DNA from: Kiloniellaceae bacterium
GTDB taxonomy: Bacteria > Pseudomonadota > Alphaproteobacteria > Kiloniellales > J153
Direction of reading: 5' to 3'
Length of the DNA stretch: 64,000 nucleotides
Assembly: GCA_021776115.1 (NCBI GenBank)
Contig: JAJFGN010000024.1
Span: 108,956-172,955 of the forward strand
Under the pieces are notes generated by a model. It had not been told where the DNA came from. It made no database searches and saw nothing but the letters and a program-made list of their open reading frames with translations. The translations under genes and the position numbers were made by a program. Positions 54,982 through 64,000 of this stretch are shown one piece after another. How positions within the stretch are numbered: the stretch's first letter is position 1; each line of letters opens with the position of its first letter.

Positions 54982-55743
54982 GTGGTGGAGCTGCTTGAGC
55001 ACATGTTTTGGGCGACGCTTGGGACGCTGCGCGATATCGCGCCGATCGCCGTCATCCTGCTCGGCTTTCAGGTCCTTGTGTTGCGCCAGCGTGTCTCCAA
55101 CTTGGGGCGTCTGTCCGGCGGTTTTGTTTACGTCGTCATTGGCCTGACCTTATTCCTGGTCGGACTCGAAGAGGCCTTGTTTCCCATTGGCGAGACCATG
55201 GCCGAGCAACTGACCTCGAGCCGCATGGTCGGCGACCGCCAGGGTGCACCCGACTGGCGGGATTACGGCTGGGTCTATGCCTTCGCGGCCGCGATCGGCT
55301 TCGCGACCACGGTGGCGGAGCCGGCCCTGATCGCGGTGTCTTTGAAGGCCGAGGAAATCTCGGGCGGGTCGCTCAGCGGTTTCGGCTTGCGCATCGCCGT
55401 GGCTGTCGGGGTCGCGCTCGGGGTCGCGCTCGGCACCTTCCGGATCGTTACCGGGACGCCGCTTCCCCTTTACATCGTCGCGGGCTACGTCATCGTCATT
55501 GTGCAGACGACGCGCACGGTCAAAACCATCGTGCCGCTGGCCTACGATTCGGGCGGGGTGACGACCTCGACCGTCACGGTGCCCGTGGTGACGGCCTTGG
55601 GCCTGGGTTTGGCCTCGACGATCCCGGGCCGAAACCCCTTGATCGATGGTTTCGGGTTGATCGCCTTTGCCAGTCTGTTCCCTATTATGTCCGTTATGGG
55701 CTATGCGATGCTGATCGCCCGCCTCAAGAGCGGAAAGTCATAG
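54982..55743 (+). CDS. DUF1538 membrane protein B (UmpB-like)
   Basis: A 253-residue paralogue of the preceding protein. Both motifs repeat: [21 protein letters not shown] and [25 protein letters not shown] start at 54982; the longer frame upstream lies inside the first paralogue. Conservation of the two motifs in both suggests a heterodimer with each subunit giving one half of the path. It is followed 9 bases on by the PII-like gene. Confidence 0.85.
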   Translation: MVELLEHMFWATLGTLRDIAPIAVILLGFQVLVLRQRVSNLGRLSGGFVYVVIGLTLFLVGLEEALFPIGETMAEQLTSSRMVGDRQGAPDWRDYGWVYAFAAAIGFATTVAEPALIAVSLKAEEISGGSLSGFGLRIAVAVGVALGVALGTFRIVTGTPLPLYIVAGYVIVIVQTTRTVKTIVPLAYDSGGVTTSTVTVPVVTALGLGLASTIPGRNPLIDGFGLIAFASLFPIMSVMGYAMLIARLKSGKS

Positions 55744-55752
55744 GAGCCGCCA

Positions 55753-56103
55753 GTGAAGTTCAAGCTGATCATGGCCATGGTCGAAGACCGCCTCACCGAT
55801 GCGGTGCTGGAGGCGGCACGGGCCGGCGGCGCGACCGGCGCGACGGTGATCACCAGCGTGCGCGGCGAGGGCTTGCGCCCGGAAAAGACCTTTCTGGGCC
55901 TGGACCTGACCTCGGCCCGCGACATCCTATTGTTTCTCGTCGCCGCGCCCCGGGCGCGTGAGATACTGGAGACCATAGCGGCGGCCGGGAATTTCGACGA
56001 CGATCCGGGATCGGGCATTGCCTTGCAGATCGAGATTGAGGACGCGGTCGGGCTGAAGTCGCAGCTGGCCGCCCTGCAGCACGAGATCGAGGAAGACCTA
56101 TGA
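55753..56103 (+). CDS. PII-like signal protein
   Basis: A 116-residue protein with the PII fold pattern: LIMAMVEDRLTDAVLEAARAGGATGATVITSVRGEG, a shortened T-loop without the uridylylated Tyr, and FLVAAPRAREILETIAAAGNFDDDPGSGIALQI. PII-like proteins bind ATP/ADP or other nucleotides. In this cassette it probably gates the DUF1538 pair. It overlaps the CBS gene by 4 bases. Confidence 0.85.
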   Translation: MKFKLIMAMVEDRLTDAVLEAARAGGATGATVITSVRGEGLRPEKTFLGLDLTSARDILLFLVAAPRAREILETIAAAGNFDDDPGSGIALQIEIEDAVGLKSQLAALQHEIEEDL

Positions 56104-56501
56104 ACCAAGACAAACGCGTCAGGGTCAGCGACGCGATGACCGGCTCGGTGAGCACCATCGATGCCATGGCTTCGGTCAAGGAGGCGATCCAATCCATGCG
56201 CGAGAGCGCCGTCAGCTCCCTGGTCGTCAATCGGCGCGACGACGACGACGAGTACGGCCTATTGGCGGTCGCCGACATTGCCCGTGAAGTGATTGCCACC
56301 AACCGCTCGATCGAGAGGGTCAATGTTTACGAGATCATGTCCAAGCCGGTATTGACCCTGCCGGCCGAGATGCAGGTGAAATACGCCGTGCGACTTCTGG
56401 TGCGCTTCGAAGTGTCGCGGGCGCTGGTGGTCGATCACCAGCGCGAGCCGGTTGGCATCGTGACTCTGCGCGATCTGGTTCTGCGCGCGGAACTGGCGTA
56501 A
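56100..56501 (+). CDS. Tandem CBS-domain protein
   Basis: A 133-residue Bateman module: SDAMTGSVSTIDAMASVKEAIQSM and YEIMSKPVLTLPAEMQVKYAVRLL begin the two CBS units; DHQREPVGIVTLRDLVL ends the second. It probably binds adenine nucleotides. It is translationally coupled to the PII-like gene, so both may sense energy state for the antiporter-like pair. Confidence 0.9.
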   Translation: MNQDKRVRVSDAMTGSVSTIDAMASVKEAIQSMRESAVSSLVVNRRDDDDEYGLLAVADIAREVIATNRSIERVNVYEIMSKPVLTLPAEMQVKYAVRLLVRFEVSRALVVDHQREPVGIVTLRDLVLRAELA

Positions 56502-56557
56502 GCCATGGAAGGGATTTCCGATACCGCGGGCTTCGGGATAGGGGCACAGGCAGGGGT

Positions 56558-58561
56558 ATGTTCGAAAAGGTCTTAATCGCCAATCGGGGCGAAATCGCCT
56601 GCCGGGTCATGGCCACGTTGCGACGTCTCGGTATCCGCTCGGTCGCGGTTCATTCGGAGGCGGACGCTCAGGCCGCCCACGTTGCCCTGGCGGACGAGGC
56701 CTATTTGATCGGACCCGCCGCGGCGGCCGAAAGTTATCTCAAGATCGACGCCGTCTTGGCGGCCGCCAAGCGCGCGGGCGCTCAGGCGATTCACCCAGGA
56801 TACGGGTTCCTGTCCGAGAACGCGGCCTTCGCCGAGGCCTGTTCGAACGCGGGGATCGTCTTTATCGGTCCGCCGCCGGAGGCGATCCGGGCGATGGGCT
56901 CGAAAAGCGCCGCCAAGGCCCTGATGGAAAAGGCTGGCGTGCCCTTGGTGCCCGGCTATCACGGCGACAAGCAAGATCCCAAGCGTTTGGCGGCCGAGGC
57001 AAAGAAGATCGGCTTTCCGGTGCTCATCAAGGCCACGGCGGGCGGTGGCGGCAAGGGCATGCGTATTGTCGAGTCGGCGAAGGACTTTGCCGAAGCCCTG
57101 GCCTCCGCCAAGCGCGAGGCGGCCGCGGCCTTCGGCGACAACCGCGTGTTGATCGAGGCCTATCTGAAGCGCCCGCGTCACATCGAGGTCCAGGTATTCG
57201 CCGACGCTCAAGGCAACGCCGTTCATCTTTTCGAGCGGGACTGTTCGATTCAACGGCGCTATCAGAAGGTTGTGGAGGAAGCCCCCGCGCCCGGTATGGA
57301 CCCGGCGCGGCGCGCGGAGATGGGTGCGGCAGCGATCGACGCGGCCCGCGCCTGCGGCTACGTCGGGGCCGGAACCGTCGAGTTTATCGCGGAGGGAAAC
57401 CATTTCTATTTCATGGAGATGAACACCCGCCTTCAAGTAGAACATCCGGTCACGGAGATGATTACCGGGCACGACCTGGTGGAGTGGCAGCTTCGGGTCG
57501 CCTGGGGTGAGAGCCTGCCCTGCACGCAAGACCAGTTGACGATCACGGGCCACGCCATCGAGGCGCGAATTTATGCCGAAGACGCGGCGCGCGACTTCAT
57601 GCCCGCGACCGGCCGTCTGGCGCGGCTGAAACTACCGGACCAGGGCCCGCATCTTCGGGTCGACAGTGGGGTGCGCCAGGGCGACGCGGTTTCGGTGCAC
57701 TACGATCCGATGCTGGCCAAGCTGGTTGTTTGGGACCGCGACCGCGCCTCGGCCCTGGCTCGCCTGCGCGCCGCGCTCTCCGAGATCGAAATCGTCGGCG
57801 TGACCACGAACGTCCCATTTCTGGCCGCCGTTGCCGCGCACCCGGCCTATGGCGCGGCGGAAGTCGATACCGGTTTCATTCCCAAGTATCTCGCCGAACT
57901 CATGCCGGCGCCGGCGCCGGCCAGCAACGAGGTTCTGGCTGTCGCGTGCCTGGCTGAACTACTGCACCGCCGGGCCGGGGCGGCCGCCGCGGCCCGCAAG
58001 TCGAGCGATCCGTATTCGCCTTGGCACGACACGGCGGGCTGGCGCCTCAATGTCGATACCCATAGCCGCTTGTCGTTTTTGGATGGCGAGACTGAAATCG
58101 CTGTCGCGGTCTACTATCGCGCCGCCGGTTATCATCTGGTCCTTAATGGCAAGGAGGTCACCGCTTTCGGTGAATTAGGCGAGGACGGCGCGATGCTCGT
58201 TGAGTTCAATGGCCGGCGTTTTCCCGCCACCGTGGTGCGTCACGAGGGCGATCTCGTTGTCTTGTTGCGCGGCGCGACCCACCGGTTGCACGTCGTCGAT
58301 CCTTTGGAGGCGGTGGAGGACGAAGCGGAATCGACCGGCCGGGTCATTGCGCCCATGCCGGGCAAGGTCGTACAGGTCTATGTGCGGCCGGGCGATACGG
58401 TGCAGCGCGGGGCGCCCTTAATCGTGCTTGAAGCCATGAAGATGGAGCACCGGCTGTCCGCCGCCGTCGACGGCAAGGTGGGCGAGGTCTTTTACGCGCC
58501 CGGCGATCTGGTGGAGGAGGGGGTCGAGCTTCTGACCCTGGAGGAGGGGGAGGCTCGCTGA
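56558..58561 (+). CDS. liuD: Methylcrotonyl-CoA carboxylase alpha subunit (biotin carboxylase/BCCP)
   Basis: A 667-residue biotin-dependent enzyme. The biotin carboxylase domain fills residues 1-445 ([27 protein letters not shown] for [17 protein letters not shown]). A BT-type linker follows, and the C-terminal BCCP carries the biotinylated Lys in EAMKMEH. It pairs with LiuB. It is separated from liuC by the four-gene DUF1538/PII/CBS cassette, 56 bases after the CBS gene. Confidence 0.96.
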   Translation: MFEKVLIANRGEIACRVMATLRRLGIRSVAVHSEADAQAAHVALADEAYLIGPAAAAESYLKIDAVLAAAKRAGAQAIHPGYGFLSENAAFAEACSNAGIVFIGPPPEAIRAMGSKSAAKALMEKAGVPLVPGYHGDKQDPKRLAAEAKKIGFPVLIKATAGGGGKGMRIVESAKDFAEALASAKREAAAAFGDNRVLIEAYLKRPRHIEVQVFADAQGNAVHLFERDCSIQRRYQKVVEEAPAPGMDPARRAEMGAAAIDAARACGYVGAGTVEFIAEGNHFYFMEMNTRLQVEHPVTEMITGHDLVEWQLRVAWGESLPCTQDQLTITGHAIEARIYAEDAARDFMPATGRLARLKLPDQGPHLRVDSGVRQGDAVSVHYDPMLAKLVVWDRDRASALARLRAALSEIEIVGVTTNVPFLAAVAAHPAYGAAEVDTGFIPKYLAELMPAPAPASNEVLAVACLAELLHRRAGAAAAARKSSDPYSPWHDTAGWRLNVDTHSRLSFLDGETEIAVAVYYRAAGYHLVLNGKEVTAFGELGEDGAMLVEFNGRRFPATVVRHEGDLVVLLRGATHRLHVVDPLEAVEDEAESTGRVIAPMPGKVVQVYVRPGDTVQRGAPLIVLEAMKMEHRLSAAVDGKVGEVFYAPGDLVEEGVELLTLEEGEAR

Positions 58562-58569
58562 GGCTTGAG

Positions 58570-59472
58570 ATGAGGCTCCCAAAACGTATCAAGCTGGTCG
58601 AGGTCGGCGCGCGCGATGGCTTGCAGAACGAGAAGGATATCGTGCCGTCCGCGGTCAAGATCGATCTCATCGATCGTTTGAGCGACACCGGGTTGAGCAT
58701 GATTGAAGCCGGCGCTTTCGTTTCTCCCAAGTGGGTTCCGCAGATGGCCGACAGCGGCGCGGTGCTATCCGGGATCGCGCGAAAAACCGGCGTTCGCTAT
58801 CCGGTGCTGGTTCCCAATATGAAGGGCTACGAAGCGGCGCGGGCATCTGGGGCTCGTGAGATCGCGGTATTCGGTGCGGCCTCGGAGACCTTCACGCAAC
58901 GCAACATCAACTGTTCGATCGCTGAGAGTCTCGCACGTTTCGCGCCGGTTGCCGAGGCCGCCGCGCGCGACGGCGTGACGATGCGAGGCTATGTTTCCTG
59001 CGTGCTGGGCTGCCCTTACGAAGGCGAGATCGCACCGGCGGCGGTCGCCCAGGTGTCGGCCCGGTTGTTCGAGATGGGGTGCGCGGAGATTTCCCTGGGC
59101 GACACCATCGGGGTCGGGACGCCGGCCAAGGCGCAAGCGATGGTTCAAACGGTCGCGGCCGAGATTCCGATCGAACGACTCGCGGTCCATTTTCACGATA
59201 CCTACGGTCAGGCTCTGGCCAACATCCTGGCGTGCCTGGAACTCGGTGTCGCGATTGTCGATAGTTCGGTCGCCGGGCTGGGCGGCTGCCCCTACGCCAA
59301 GGGCGCGAGCGGTAATGTCGCCAGCGAGGACGTCCTCTATATGCTCGAGGGTCTGGGTATCGAAACCGGCGTCGATCTAGGCAAGTTAAGTGCCGCCGGA
59401 CGGTTTATCTGCGACCACCTGGGCCGCGCGCCCGCCTCAAAGGTCGCGCAAGCACTAGCGGCAAAAAACTAG
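58570..59472 (+). CDS. liuE: Hydroxymethylglutaryl-CoA lyase
   Basis: A 300-residue DRE-TIM metallolyase that splits HMG-CoA into acetoacetate and acetyl-CoA. It has [17 protein letters not shown] at the start, the HMGL signature [23 protein letters not shown] with the catalytic Cys at about residue 238, and [12 protein letters not shown] for the metal. The end overlaps gtrA tail to tail by 4 bases. Confidence 0.96.
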   Translation: MRLPKRIKLVEVGARDGLQNEKDIVPSAVKIDLIDRLSDTGLSMIEAGAFVSPKWVPQMADSGAVLSGIARKTGVRYPVLVPNMKGYEAARASGAREIAVFGAASETFTQRNINCSIAESLARFAPVAEAAARDGVTMRGYVSCVLGCPYEGEIAPAAVAQVSARLFEMGCAEISLGDTIGVGTPAKAQAMVQTVAAEIPIERLAVHFHDTYGQALANILACLELGVAIVDSSVAGLGGCPYAKGASGNVASEDVLYMLEGLGIETGVDLGKLSAAGRFICDHLGRAPASKVAQALAAKN

Positions 59473-59876
59473 ACCCGAAAAACCCAGCGCCGCGAAACCG
59501 TGAAGTTCCACAGGAAGGTGGCGCCGATGCTGGCGAACTTGGCCAGGATCGGCGGGACGACCAGGGCCGCCAGCCAGATGGCAAGCGAGCCGATACCCAG
59601 GCCCCCGACCGCAACCGCCATGAAAGCCAGTCCCCGGCGCACCGCTTCGCGCCCCCGGCTGGGGTCGGCGAAAGTCCAGGTCTTGTTCAGGACGTAACTA
59701 ACGGTGACCGCGACGATAAAGCCGCCGGCATTGGCAAGTAAGAGATGCCAGTCCAAGACATAGAAGAAAACCGCGAACAGGCTGATATCCACGGCCGTAT
59801 TGACGGCGCCGACCATCGCGAATCGAGCGGCCTGCCCAACTGCTGGTGAGTGTCGACTGAGGTCGGGAAGGGGCAC
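59469..59876 (-). CDS. GtrA-family membrane protein
   Basis: A 135-residue protein with four membrane segments ([42 protein letters not shown]; two more). GtrA-like proteins flip lipid-linked sugars made by a GT2 enzyme such as the divergent neighbour. The FVLNKTWTF phrase is typical of the family. Confidence 0.88.
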   Translation of the reverse strand: MPLPDLSRHSPAVGQAARFAMVGAVNTAVDISLFAVFFYVLDWHLLLANAGGFIVAVTVSYVLNKTWTFADPSRGREAVRRGLAFMAVAVGGLGIGSLAIWLAALVVPPILAKFASIGATFLWNFTVSRRWVFRV

Positions 59877-59995
59877 GCGTAAAGGGCTCCGGGTCGCGCG
59901 CTTGCGCCTGTATCTGTGTTTCTATAGAGCATTGAGGGGATCCGAGAAAGTCCCCGCGATGCGGGCGAAGGCTCGGCACGGGGGGTCTGCGTGCA

Positions 59996-61039
59996 GTGAA
60001 CGGCATCGTGGCTGAACAAAGCGAAATTGAGCGCGCCGGCTCGAAAGACGCCAGGCAGTGTCGTCTACTGTCGATTGTCGTGCCCGTTTTCAACGAATCG
60101 GAAACCTTGCCTGAGTTCCATCGCCGGCTCTCGGCTGTTTTGGACTCCATGCCGTATACCGCCGAGGTCGTGTATATCGATGACGGCAGCGAGGACGGTT
60201 CCGCCGAATTCGTTCGCGGGTTACGCGACAGCGATCCGAGGGTCGCCTTAATTCAGTTGTCGCGAAACTTCGGCAAGGAAGCGGCCATGACGGCGGGCCT
60301 GGACCATGCGACGGGCGACGCCGTCGTCGTTATCGACGCCGACTTGCAGGACCCGCCTGAGGTGATCCCCGAATTGGTCGCCCCATGGGTGGAAGGGAAG
60401 GGCGAGGTCGTCTACGCGCAACGCCGCTCGCGCGCCGGGGAGACCTGGCTCAAGCGGGCTTCCGCGCACACCTTTTATAAGCTCATGGAACGGGTTGGCC
60501 GCGCGCCCATGCCGCGCAATGTGGGCGACTTCCGTCTGCTGAGCCGGGCGGCGGTCGCGGATCTGGTCCGGCTGCGTGAACAGCACCGCTTTATGAAGGG
60601 TTTGTTCGCCTGGATCGGGCACCGGCAGATATCGGTGCCTTATGACCGGGATCCGCGCCATGCCGGCAGCAGCAAGTGGAACTACATCAAGCTGTGGAGC
60701 TTTTCCATCGAGGGAATTACCAGCTTCACCACGGCGCCGCTAAAGGTCGCGACCTATGTCGGCTTGTTGGTCGCGGTGCTGGCTCTCGTGTTCGGTTTGG
60801 GCATCATCTACGAGACCCTGGTCTATGGCAGCGATGTGCCCGGCTATCCCTCGCTCATGGTCGTGGTCCTGTTTCTCGGCGGCGTTCAGCTCACGACCAT
60901 TGGCATTTTGGGCGAATACGTTGGGCGGATTTCCGACGAAACCAAGCGCCGCCCACTATACTTGGTTCAGGATCACTTGCCGGCCGAGAGTGTGCCTCCC
61001 AGCGATAAGCCAAGCGGAAAGGCCGCCAGGACGCGGTAG
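59996..61039 (+). CDS. GT2 glycosyltransferase (polyprenyl-phosphate sugar synthase, GtrB/DPM1-like)
   Basis: A 347-residue GT-A enzyme with two C-terminal membrane segments. Motifs are SIVVPVFNESETLPEF, YIDDGSEDGS, VVVIDADLQDPPEVIPEL (catalytic DxD) and SKWNYIKLWSFSIEG. It loads a sugar on undecaprenyl phosphate. GTG start; the stop is directly followed by the GT39-like gene. Divergent from gtrA. Confidence 0.92.
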   Translation: MNGIVAEQSEIERAGSKDARQCRLLSIVVPVFNESETLPEFHRRLSAVLDSMPYTAEVVYIDDGSEDGSAEFVRGLRDSDPRVALIQLSRNFGKEAAMTAGLDHATGDAVVVIDADLQDPPEVIPELVAPWVEGKGEVVYAQRRSRAGETWLKRASAHTFYKLMERVGRAPMPRNVGDFRLLSRAAVADLVRLREQHRFMKGLFAWIGHRQISVPYDRDPRHAGSSKWNYIKLWSFSIEGITSFTTAPLKVATYVGLLVAVLALVFGLGIIYETLVYGSDVPGYPSLMVVVLFLGGVQLTTIGILGEYVGRISDETKRRPLYLVQDHLPAESVPPSDKPSGKAARTR

Positions 61040-62533
61040 GTGCTAAACCTCTTAAATGCGCGACCGGGGGCGGTGTTGTCGATGGCCCTCGCGCTTCACG
61101 CGGCGCTTTGGACCCTTATTCCCAGCCTGGTAAATCCGAACCTGCCGCTCGACGTGATCGAAGGTTTGGCTTGGGGTCATGCCTGGCAGTGGGGCTACGA
61201 CAAGCACCCGCCGTTGTCGCCCTGGCTAGTTGAACTCGCCTACATGGCGGCGCCGGGGCAGGCGTGGCCGGTCTACCTGCTTAGCGCACTCTGCGTCACG
61301 CTCGCGTTTTGGGCGGTATGGCGGTTGGCGCTGGACATGGTGGCGCCGCGCGTTGCGCTGATCGCGGTGCTGTTGCTTGAAGGCATCTACTATCACAACT
61401 TCACCAGCCCGGAATTCAACGCCAACGTCGTTCTCTTGCCGCTCTGGGCTTTGACGGTGCTCTGTTTCTGGCGTGCGCTTTCGCGCGGCAATTTAGTTTT
61501 CTGGGGACTGTTCGGACTGTTCGGCGCGCTGGGTTTGCTTGGCAAGTACTTCACCGCGTTCTTGATACTGCCTTTGGGTTTGTATCTTCTCTTCGACCGC
61601 GATAGCCGCGCGATCTGGCGGACGCCGGGACCCTATCTGGCGATGGTCGTCGCGCTGGCCGTCCTGAGCCCGCATTTGGCTTGGATGTGGACGCATGAAT
61701 TCCAGACCGTCACTTATGCCTTGGCCCGCTCGGGCGCGCTCAGCGAGTCGGTTTTTGTGCGCCACCTCGGCTATCCGGGGAAGTTTCTGCTCGCACAACT
61801 GGTTGCCTCGGTTCCCATGCTGCTGCTCTTTGCCGCCCTGGGCCGGCCAACGCAAGCTGGCCCGGGCTTGGCGCGCGAGCGGCGCTTCTTGATCGTCGCA
61901 AGCATTGCGCCGCTGGTCTTGGTGATCCTGGTCTCGGCGCTATTCGGACTGCGCTTGCGCTCCATGTGGGGCACGCCCTTGTTCCTGTTCTCCGGTTTGT
62001 TAGCGGTCGTTTCTTTTCTGCCGTCGCGCTTGAACCTGCGCCGATTCGCGGCCGCTTGGTGGGGGCTATTCTTGCTGGCGCCGGCGCTCTACGCGGCCCT
62101 GGCCTTGGCGCAGCCGTACCTCGCAGGTAAAGGCAAGAGAGTCCATTTCCCCGGAACGGCTCTCGCGCGGGAAGCCGAGGCTGCGTGGAATGCCCGCTTC
62201 ACCGGGCCTCTGCCGATCGTGATCGGGTCCGAGTGGCTGGCGGGCAATGTCGGCGCCTATGCTTCCGGGCGGCCCCAAGTCTACATAGAAGGCGACCCGG
62301 CCCGGGCGCCCTGGGTCGGCGATTCGCAGGTGCGTGAAGAGGGCGCCGCTATCGTCTGGGAATTAGCGCCCAATGCGAAGGGGAACCGGCCCCCGGCAGG
62401 GCTCGCCGACCGCTTCTCTTGTCTGGAGCCGCTGCCCCCGCTCGGGTTATCCTGGGATACCGGCGCCGCCTTGCCGACTTTGCGTATTGGCCTGGCCTTG
62501 ATTGCGCCCGCGGCCGCCTGCTCGAAAACCTAA
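61040..62533 (+). CDS. GT39/ArnT-like membrane glycosyltransferase
   Basis: A 497-residue integral membrane enzyme with about 11 membrane segments. [20 protein letters not shown] near the N-terminus is the first luminal loop with the conserved acid/His pattern of the PMT_2 family, and the YFTAFL region follows. It would transfer the sugar from the lipid carrier made by the GT2 enzyme. The GTG start follows the GT2 stop without a gap. Confidence 0.88.
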   Translation: [497 protein letters not shown]

Positions 62534-62542
62534 AGGATCGCT

Positions 62543-62959
62543 GTGCTTCATCTGATCAAGCTGTCGGTAGGAACCGAAGATGTGGAGGATCTGGCTGCCT
62601 GGCAATCCCGCCGGCGGGCGCAGACCGGCCGGGCGTTCCACCGGACCCGGATGACCCCTAGACGCCGCGACGAACTGCTGGATGGGGGCTCGATCTACTG
62701 GGTCATCAAAGGTCAGGTTCGGGCGCGCCAGCGGCTAGTGGACATCGAGGCCGCGGTCGATGAAGAGGGTCGGGCTTGTAACCTTTTGATCTTAGGCAAA
62801 GAACTGGTGCGAACCGTGCCCAGGGCGCACCGGCCGTTTCAAGGTTGGCGCTACCTAGCGCCCGAGGACGCGCCCATGGATTTGGATACTGTGGCCGGCG
62901 GGGAATCGGATATGCCGCCCGAGCTGGCGGCGGAACTGCACGAACTGGGTCTCCTCTAG
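62543..62959 (+). CDS. DUF1489 family protein
   Basis: A 138-residue soluble protein of the DUF1489 family, restricted mainly to alphaproteobacteria: LHLIKLSVGTEDVEDL at the start, GGSIYWVIKGQVRARQRL and PRAHRPFQGWRYL. Function unknown. It is 9 bases after the GT39 gene. Confidence 0.9.
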   Translation: MLHLIKLSVGTEDVEDLAAWQSRRRAQTGRAFHRTRMTPRRRDELLDGGSIYWVIKGQVRARQRLVDIEAAVDEEGRACNLLILGKELVRTVPRAHRPFQGWRYLAPEDAPMDLDTVAGGESDMPPELAAELHELGLL

Positions 62960-63052
62960 GTAGACTTTCATGTTCCGGCTCTTTTTGGGCTCGGACGGAC
63001 GCCTGCGCGATTTGCGCGATTGGTCTAGGTCACCGGCTCATAAACGGAAAAT

Positions 63053-63220
63053 CGTCATCCCGGACGTTAGGCGAGCCCGGAAATCAACCGATTTCCGGGA
63101 CGCGAGCCTTGCGATCCGGGATCTTCGGGTGGTCTGAGCCCGGACCCCACCGAAGATCCCGGATCACTGACTTTCCTTGCCAAGCCAAAGGCTTGGAGGA
63201 AAGTCGAGTCCGGGATGACG
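63053..63220. repeat. Cloverleaf-like palindromic repeat element
   Basis: An outer stem of 13 paired bases (CGTCATCCCGGAC at 63053-63065 and its reverse complement at 63208-63220) encloses three hairpins: 63076-63099 (10 paired bases, 4-base loop), 63113-63165 (19 paired bases with one bulged G), and 63169-63205 (two stacked stems of 8 and 7 bases). The outer arms resemble the GTCATCCCGGA type repeats common in alphaproteobacteria. Confidence 0.8.
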
Positions 63221-63525
63221 CCGTAATGGGCATATGACTTGGAGCGTTGATATTATACCTGTTCTCAGAAAATACCGTAACATATTGTAAAATAACGGGA
63301 AACAGCCGGTCAAAAAAATCGAGGGAGCCGTTATTAACCAGGACTACCGAGACCACAAACCCAAGGCATCTCGCCATCGCAGGAATATTTCACTTCAGTT
63401 AAGAATCAGGTATGGACAAGCCCTCGAGACCGGCATATATACACCTCTGTCGACGGCGGGGGCGCTTTCGGGCGACGCCTGCGACATTTCCAAATGACCG
63501 CACGACGATTGCAGCGCTTGTTGCG

Positions 63526-63554
63526 TTGCAGTTTCGCGGCGCGGTCGGTATGAT
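63526..63554 (+). promoter_or_regulatory. Likely rRNA operon promoter
   Basis: TTGCAG, a 17-base spacer and TATGAT, about 310 bases before the 16S 5' end. It is the best sigma-70 match in this region and the gap fits a long rRNA leader. Confidence 0.55.
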
Positions 63555-63659
63555 CGTTTCCCGCATTTTCCGACAAGTCGGAGTTTTGGGGGGAACGGGA
63601 GCCGGGAAACCGGGTCCAGGGGGTAGCCGGGGGGCTTTGGCCCATCGTCTTACTGCCCA

Positions 63660-63673
63660 GCTGTTTGACATTG
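63660..63673 (+). promoter_or_regulatory. boxA-like antitermination site
   Basis: GCTGTTTGACATTG resembles the boxA (GCTCTTTGACATTG type) found in alphaproteobacterial rRNA leaders; it lies between the promoter and 16S rRNA. Confidence 0.5.
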
Positions 63674-63864
63674 TTGATTGTAAGGAAGGGATGCGCGGGC
63701 GGCGGAGTCTGGGTGCCGGTTTCGGCTGGTTGCCAAATATAGACTCTGGTGCGAACGCGTATCTCGAAAGTGCCATGCACTTTTTTTACGCGTTTGTGTC
63801 GGGAGCTCGATGAGTTCGGCCGCCGAAACGTGGTCTTCGGGCCATGCAAAGCGGCAGGACAAGT

Positions 63865-64000
63865 CAACTTGAGAGTTTGATCCTGGCTCAGAACGAACGC
63901 TGGCGGCAGGCTTAACACATGCAAGTCGAAGGTGATCCAGGACTTCGGTCCTGGTGAAACTGGCGCACGGGTGAGTAACGCGTGGGAATCTACCCCGGGG
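63865..64000 (+). rRNA. rrs: 16S ribosomal RNA, 5' part (cut by window edge)
   Basis: The first 136 bases. AGAGTTTGATCCTGGCTCAG at 63872 is the universal 27F site, followed by AACGCTGGCGGCAGGCTTAA and CACATGCAAGTCGAA, then CACGGGTGAGTAACGCGTGG. The 5' end is placed 7 bases before the universal site by comparison with the E. coli gene. The pattern is alphaproteobacterial. No tRNA is seen inside the window. Confidence 0.97.

Larger units (their letters stand above)
62960..63864. other. rRNA upstream region
   Basis: 905 bases without a convincing gene: the ORFs there lack family features and follow low-complexity sequence. It contains the cloverleaf-like repeat (63053-63220), an AT-rich stretch at 63240-63410, an rrn promoter and a boxA-like site. 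The long leader is typical of rRNA operons. Confidence 0.7.

Noticed and set aside
63412..63813. A 133-codon ORF in the rRNA leader.
   Set aside because: It crosses the promoter and boxA-like site, has no family features and an unusual composition; it is expected by chance in GC-rich DNA.

Overview
The window is high-GC, densely coded DNA from an alphaproteobacterium. The 16S rRNA 5' end at the right edge, the alphaproteobacterial housekeeping families (DUF1489, GtrA, PII-like genes) and the many short ATGA or GTGA gene overlaps all fit this; a Rhodospirillales-like lineage is my best guess, but the window does not settle it. No phage, transposase or CRISPR array was seen.

Layout. (1) 1-2913, minus strand: an overlapping operon of SpoIIE-type phosphatase, RsbW-like kinase, STAS protein, MlaE-type lipid ABC permease and the start of its ATPase. 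(2) 3274-7561, divergent: a receiver-like protein with an insert and no DNA-binding output, then a large SARP/AAA/TPR regulator. (3) 7579-10023, minus: manC and galE, nucleotide-sugar supply. (4) 10636-22502: a full Tad (Flp) pilus locus: Flp pilin, CpaB, secretin, a short lipoprotein, three TadE/G-type minor pilins, TadZ, TadA, TadB, TadC, TadD and the prepilin peptidase. (5) 22689-25902: a small protein with a histone-like basic tail, a hybrid histidine kinase and two CheY-like receivers. (6) 26006-27740: a DMT exporter and a PhyH-type dioxygenase. (7) 27839-29717: arsR-arsI-arsP, an organoarsenical resistance cassette in which the same 24-bp operator precedes both arsR and arsI. (8) 29714-36128: lipB, malic enzyme, mgtE, a TetR/AhpD-like pair sharing a 20-bp repeat, and glutaredoxin.

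(9) 36389-59472: a leucine/isovalerate catabolic region under a MerR-type LiuR with a palindrome just before its start. It holds thioesterases, GST, isovaleryl-CoA dehydrogenase, thiolase, a second acyl-CoA dehydrogenase, both methylcrotonyl-CoA carboxylase subunits, methylglutaconyl-CoA hydratase and HMG-CoA lyase. Between liuC and liuD sits a tight four-gene cassette: two DUF1538 membrane paralogues, a PII-like protein and a CBS-pair protein. (10) 59469-62959: GtrA, GT2 and GT39 envelope glycosylation genes and DUF1489. (11) 62960-64000: a long non-coding leader with a 168-bp cloverleaf-like palindromic repeat, an rRNA promoter, a boxA-like site and the first 136 bases of 16S rRNA.

The most promising candidate for an undescribed system is the operon in (1). 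Its layout suggests that a phosphatase/kinase pair controls the phosphorylation of the STAS subunit of an Mla-type lipid transporter, so that transport rather than a sigma factor would be the output. The DUF1538/PII/CBS cassette inside the leucine operon is second. Both are inferences from gene content and order.
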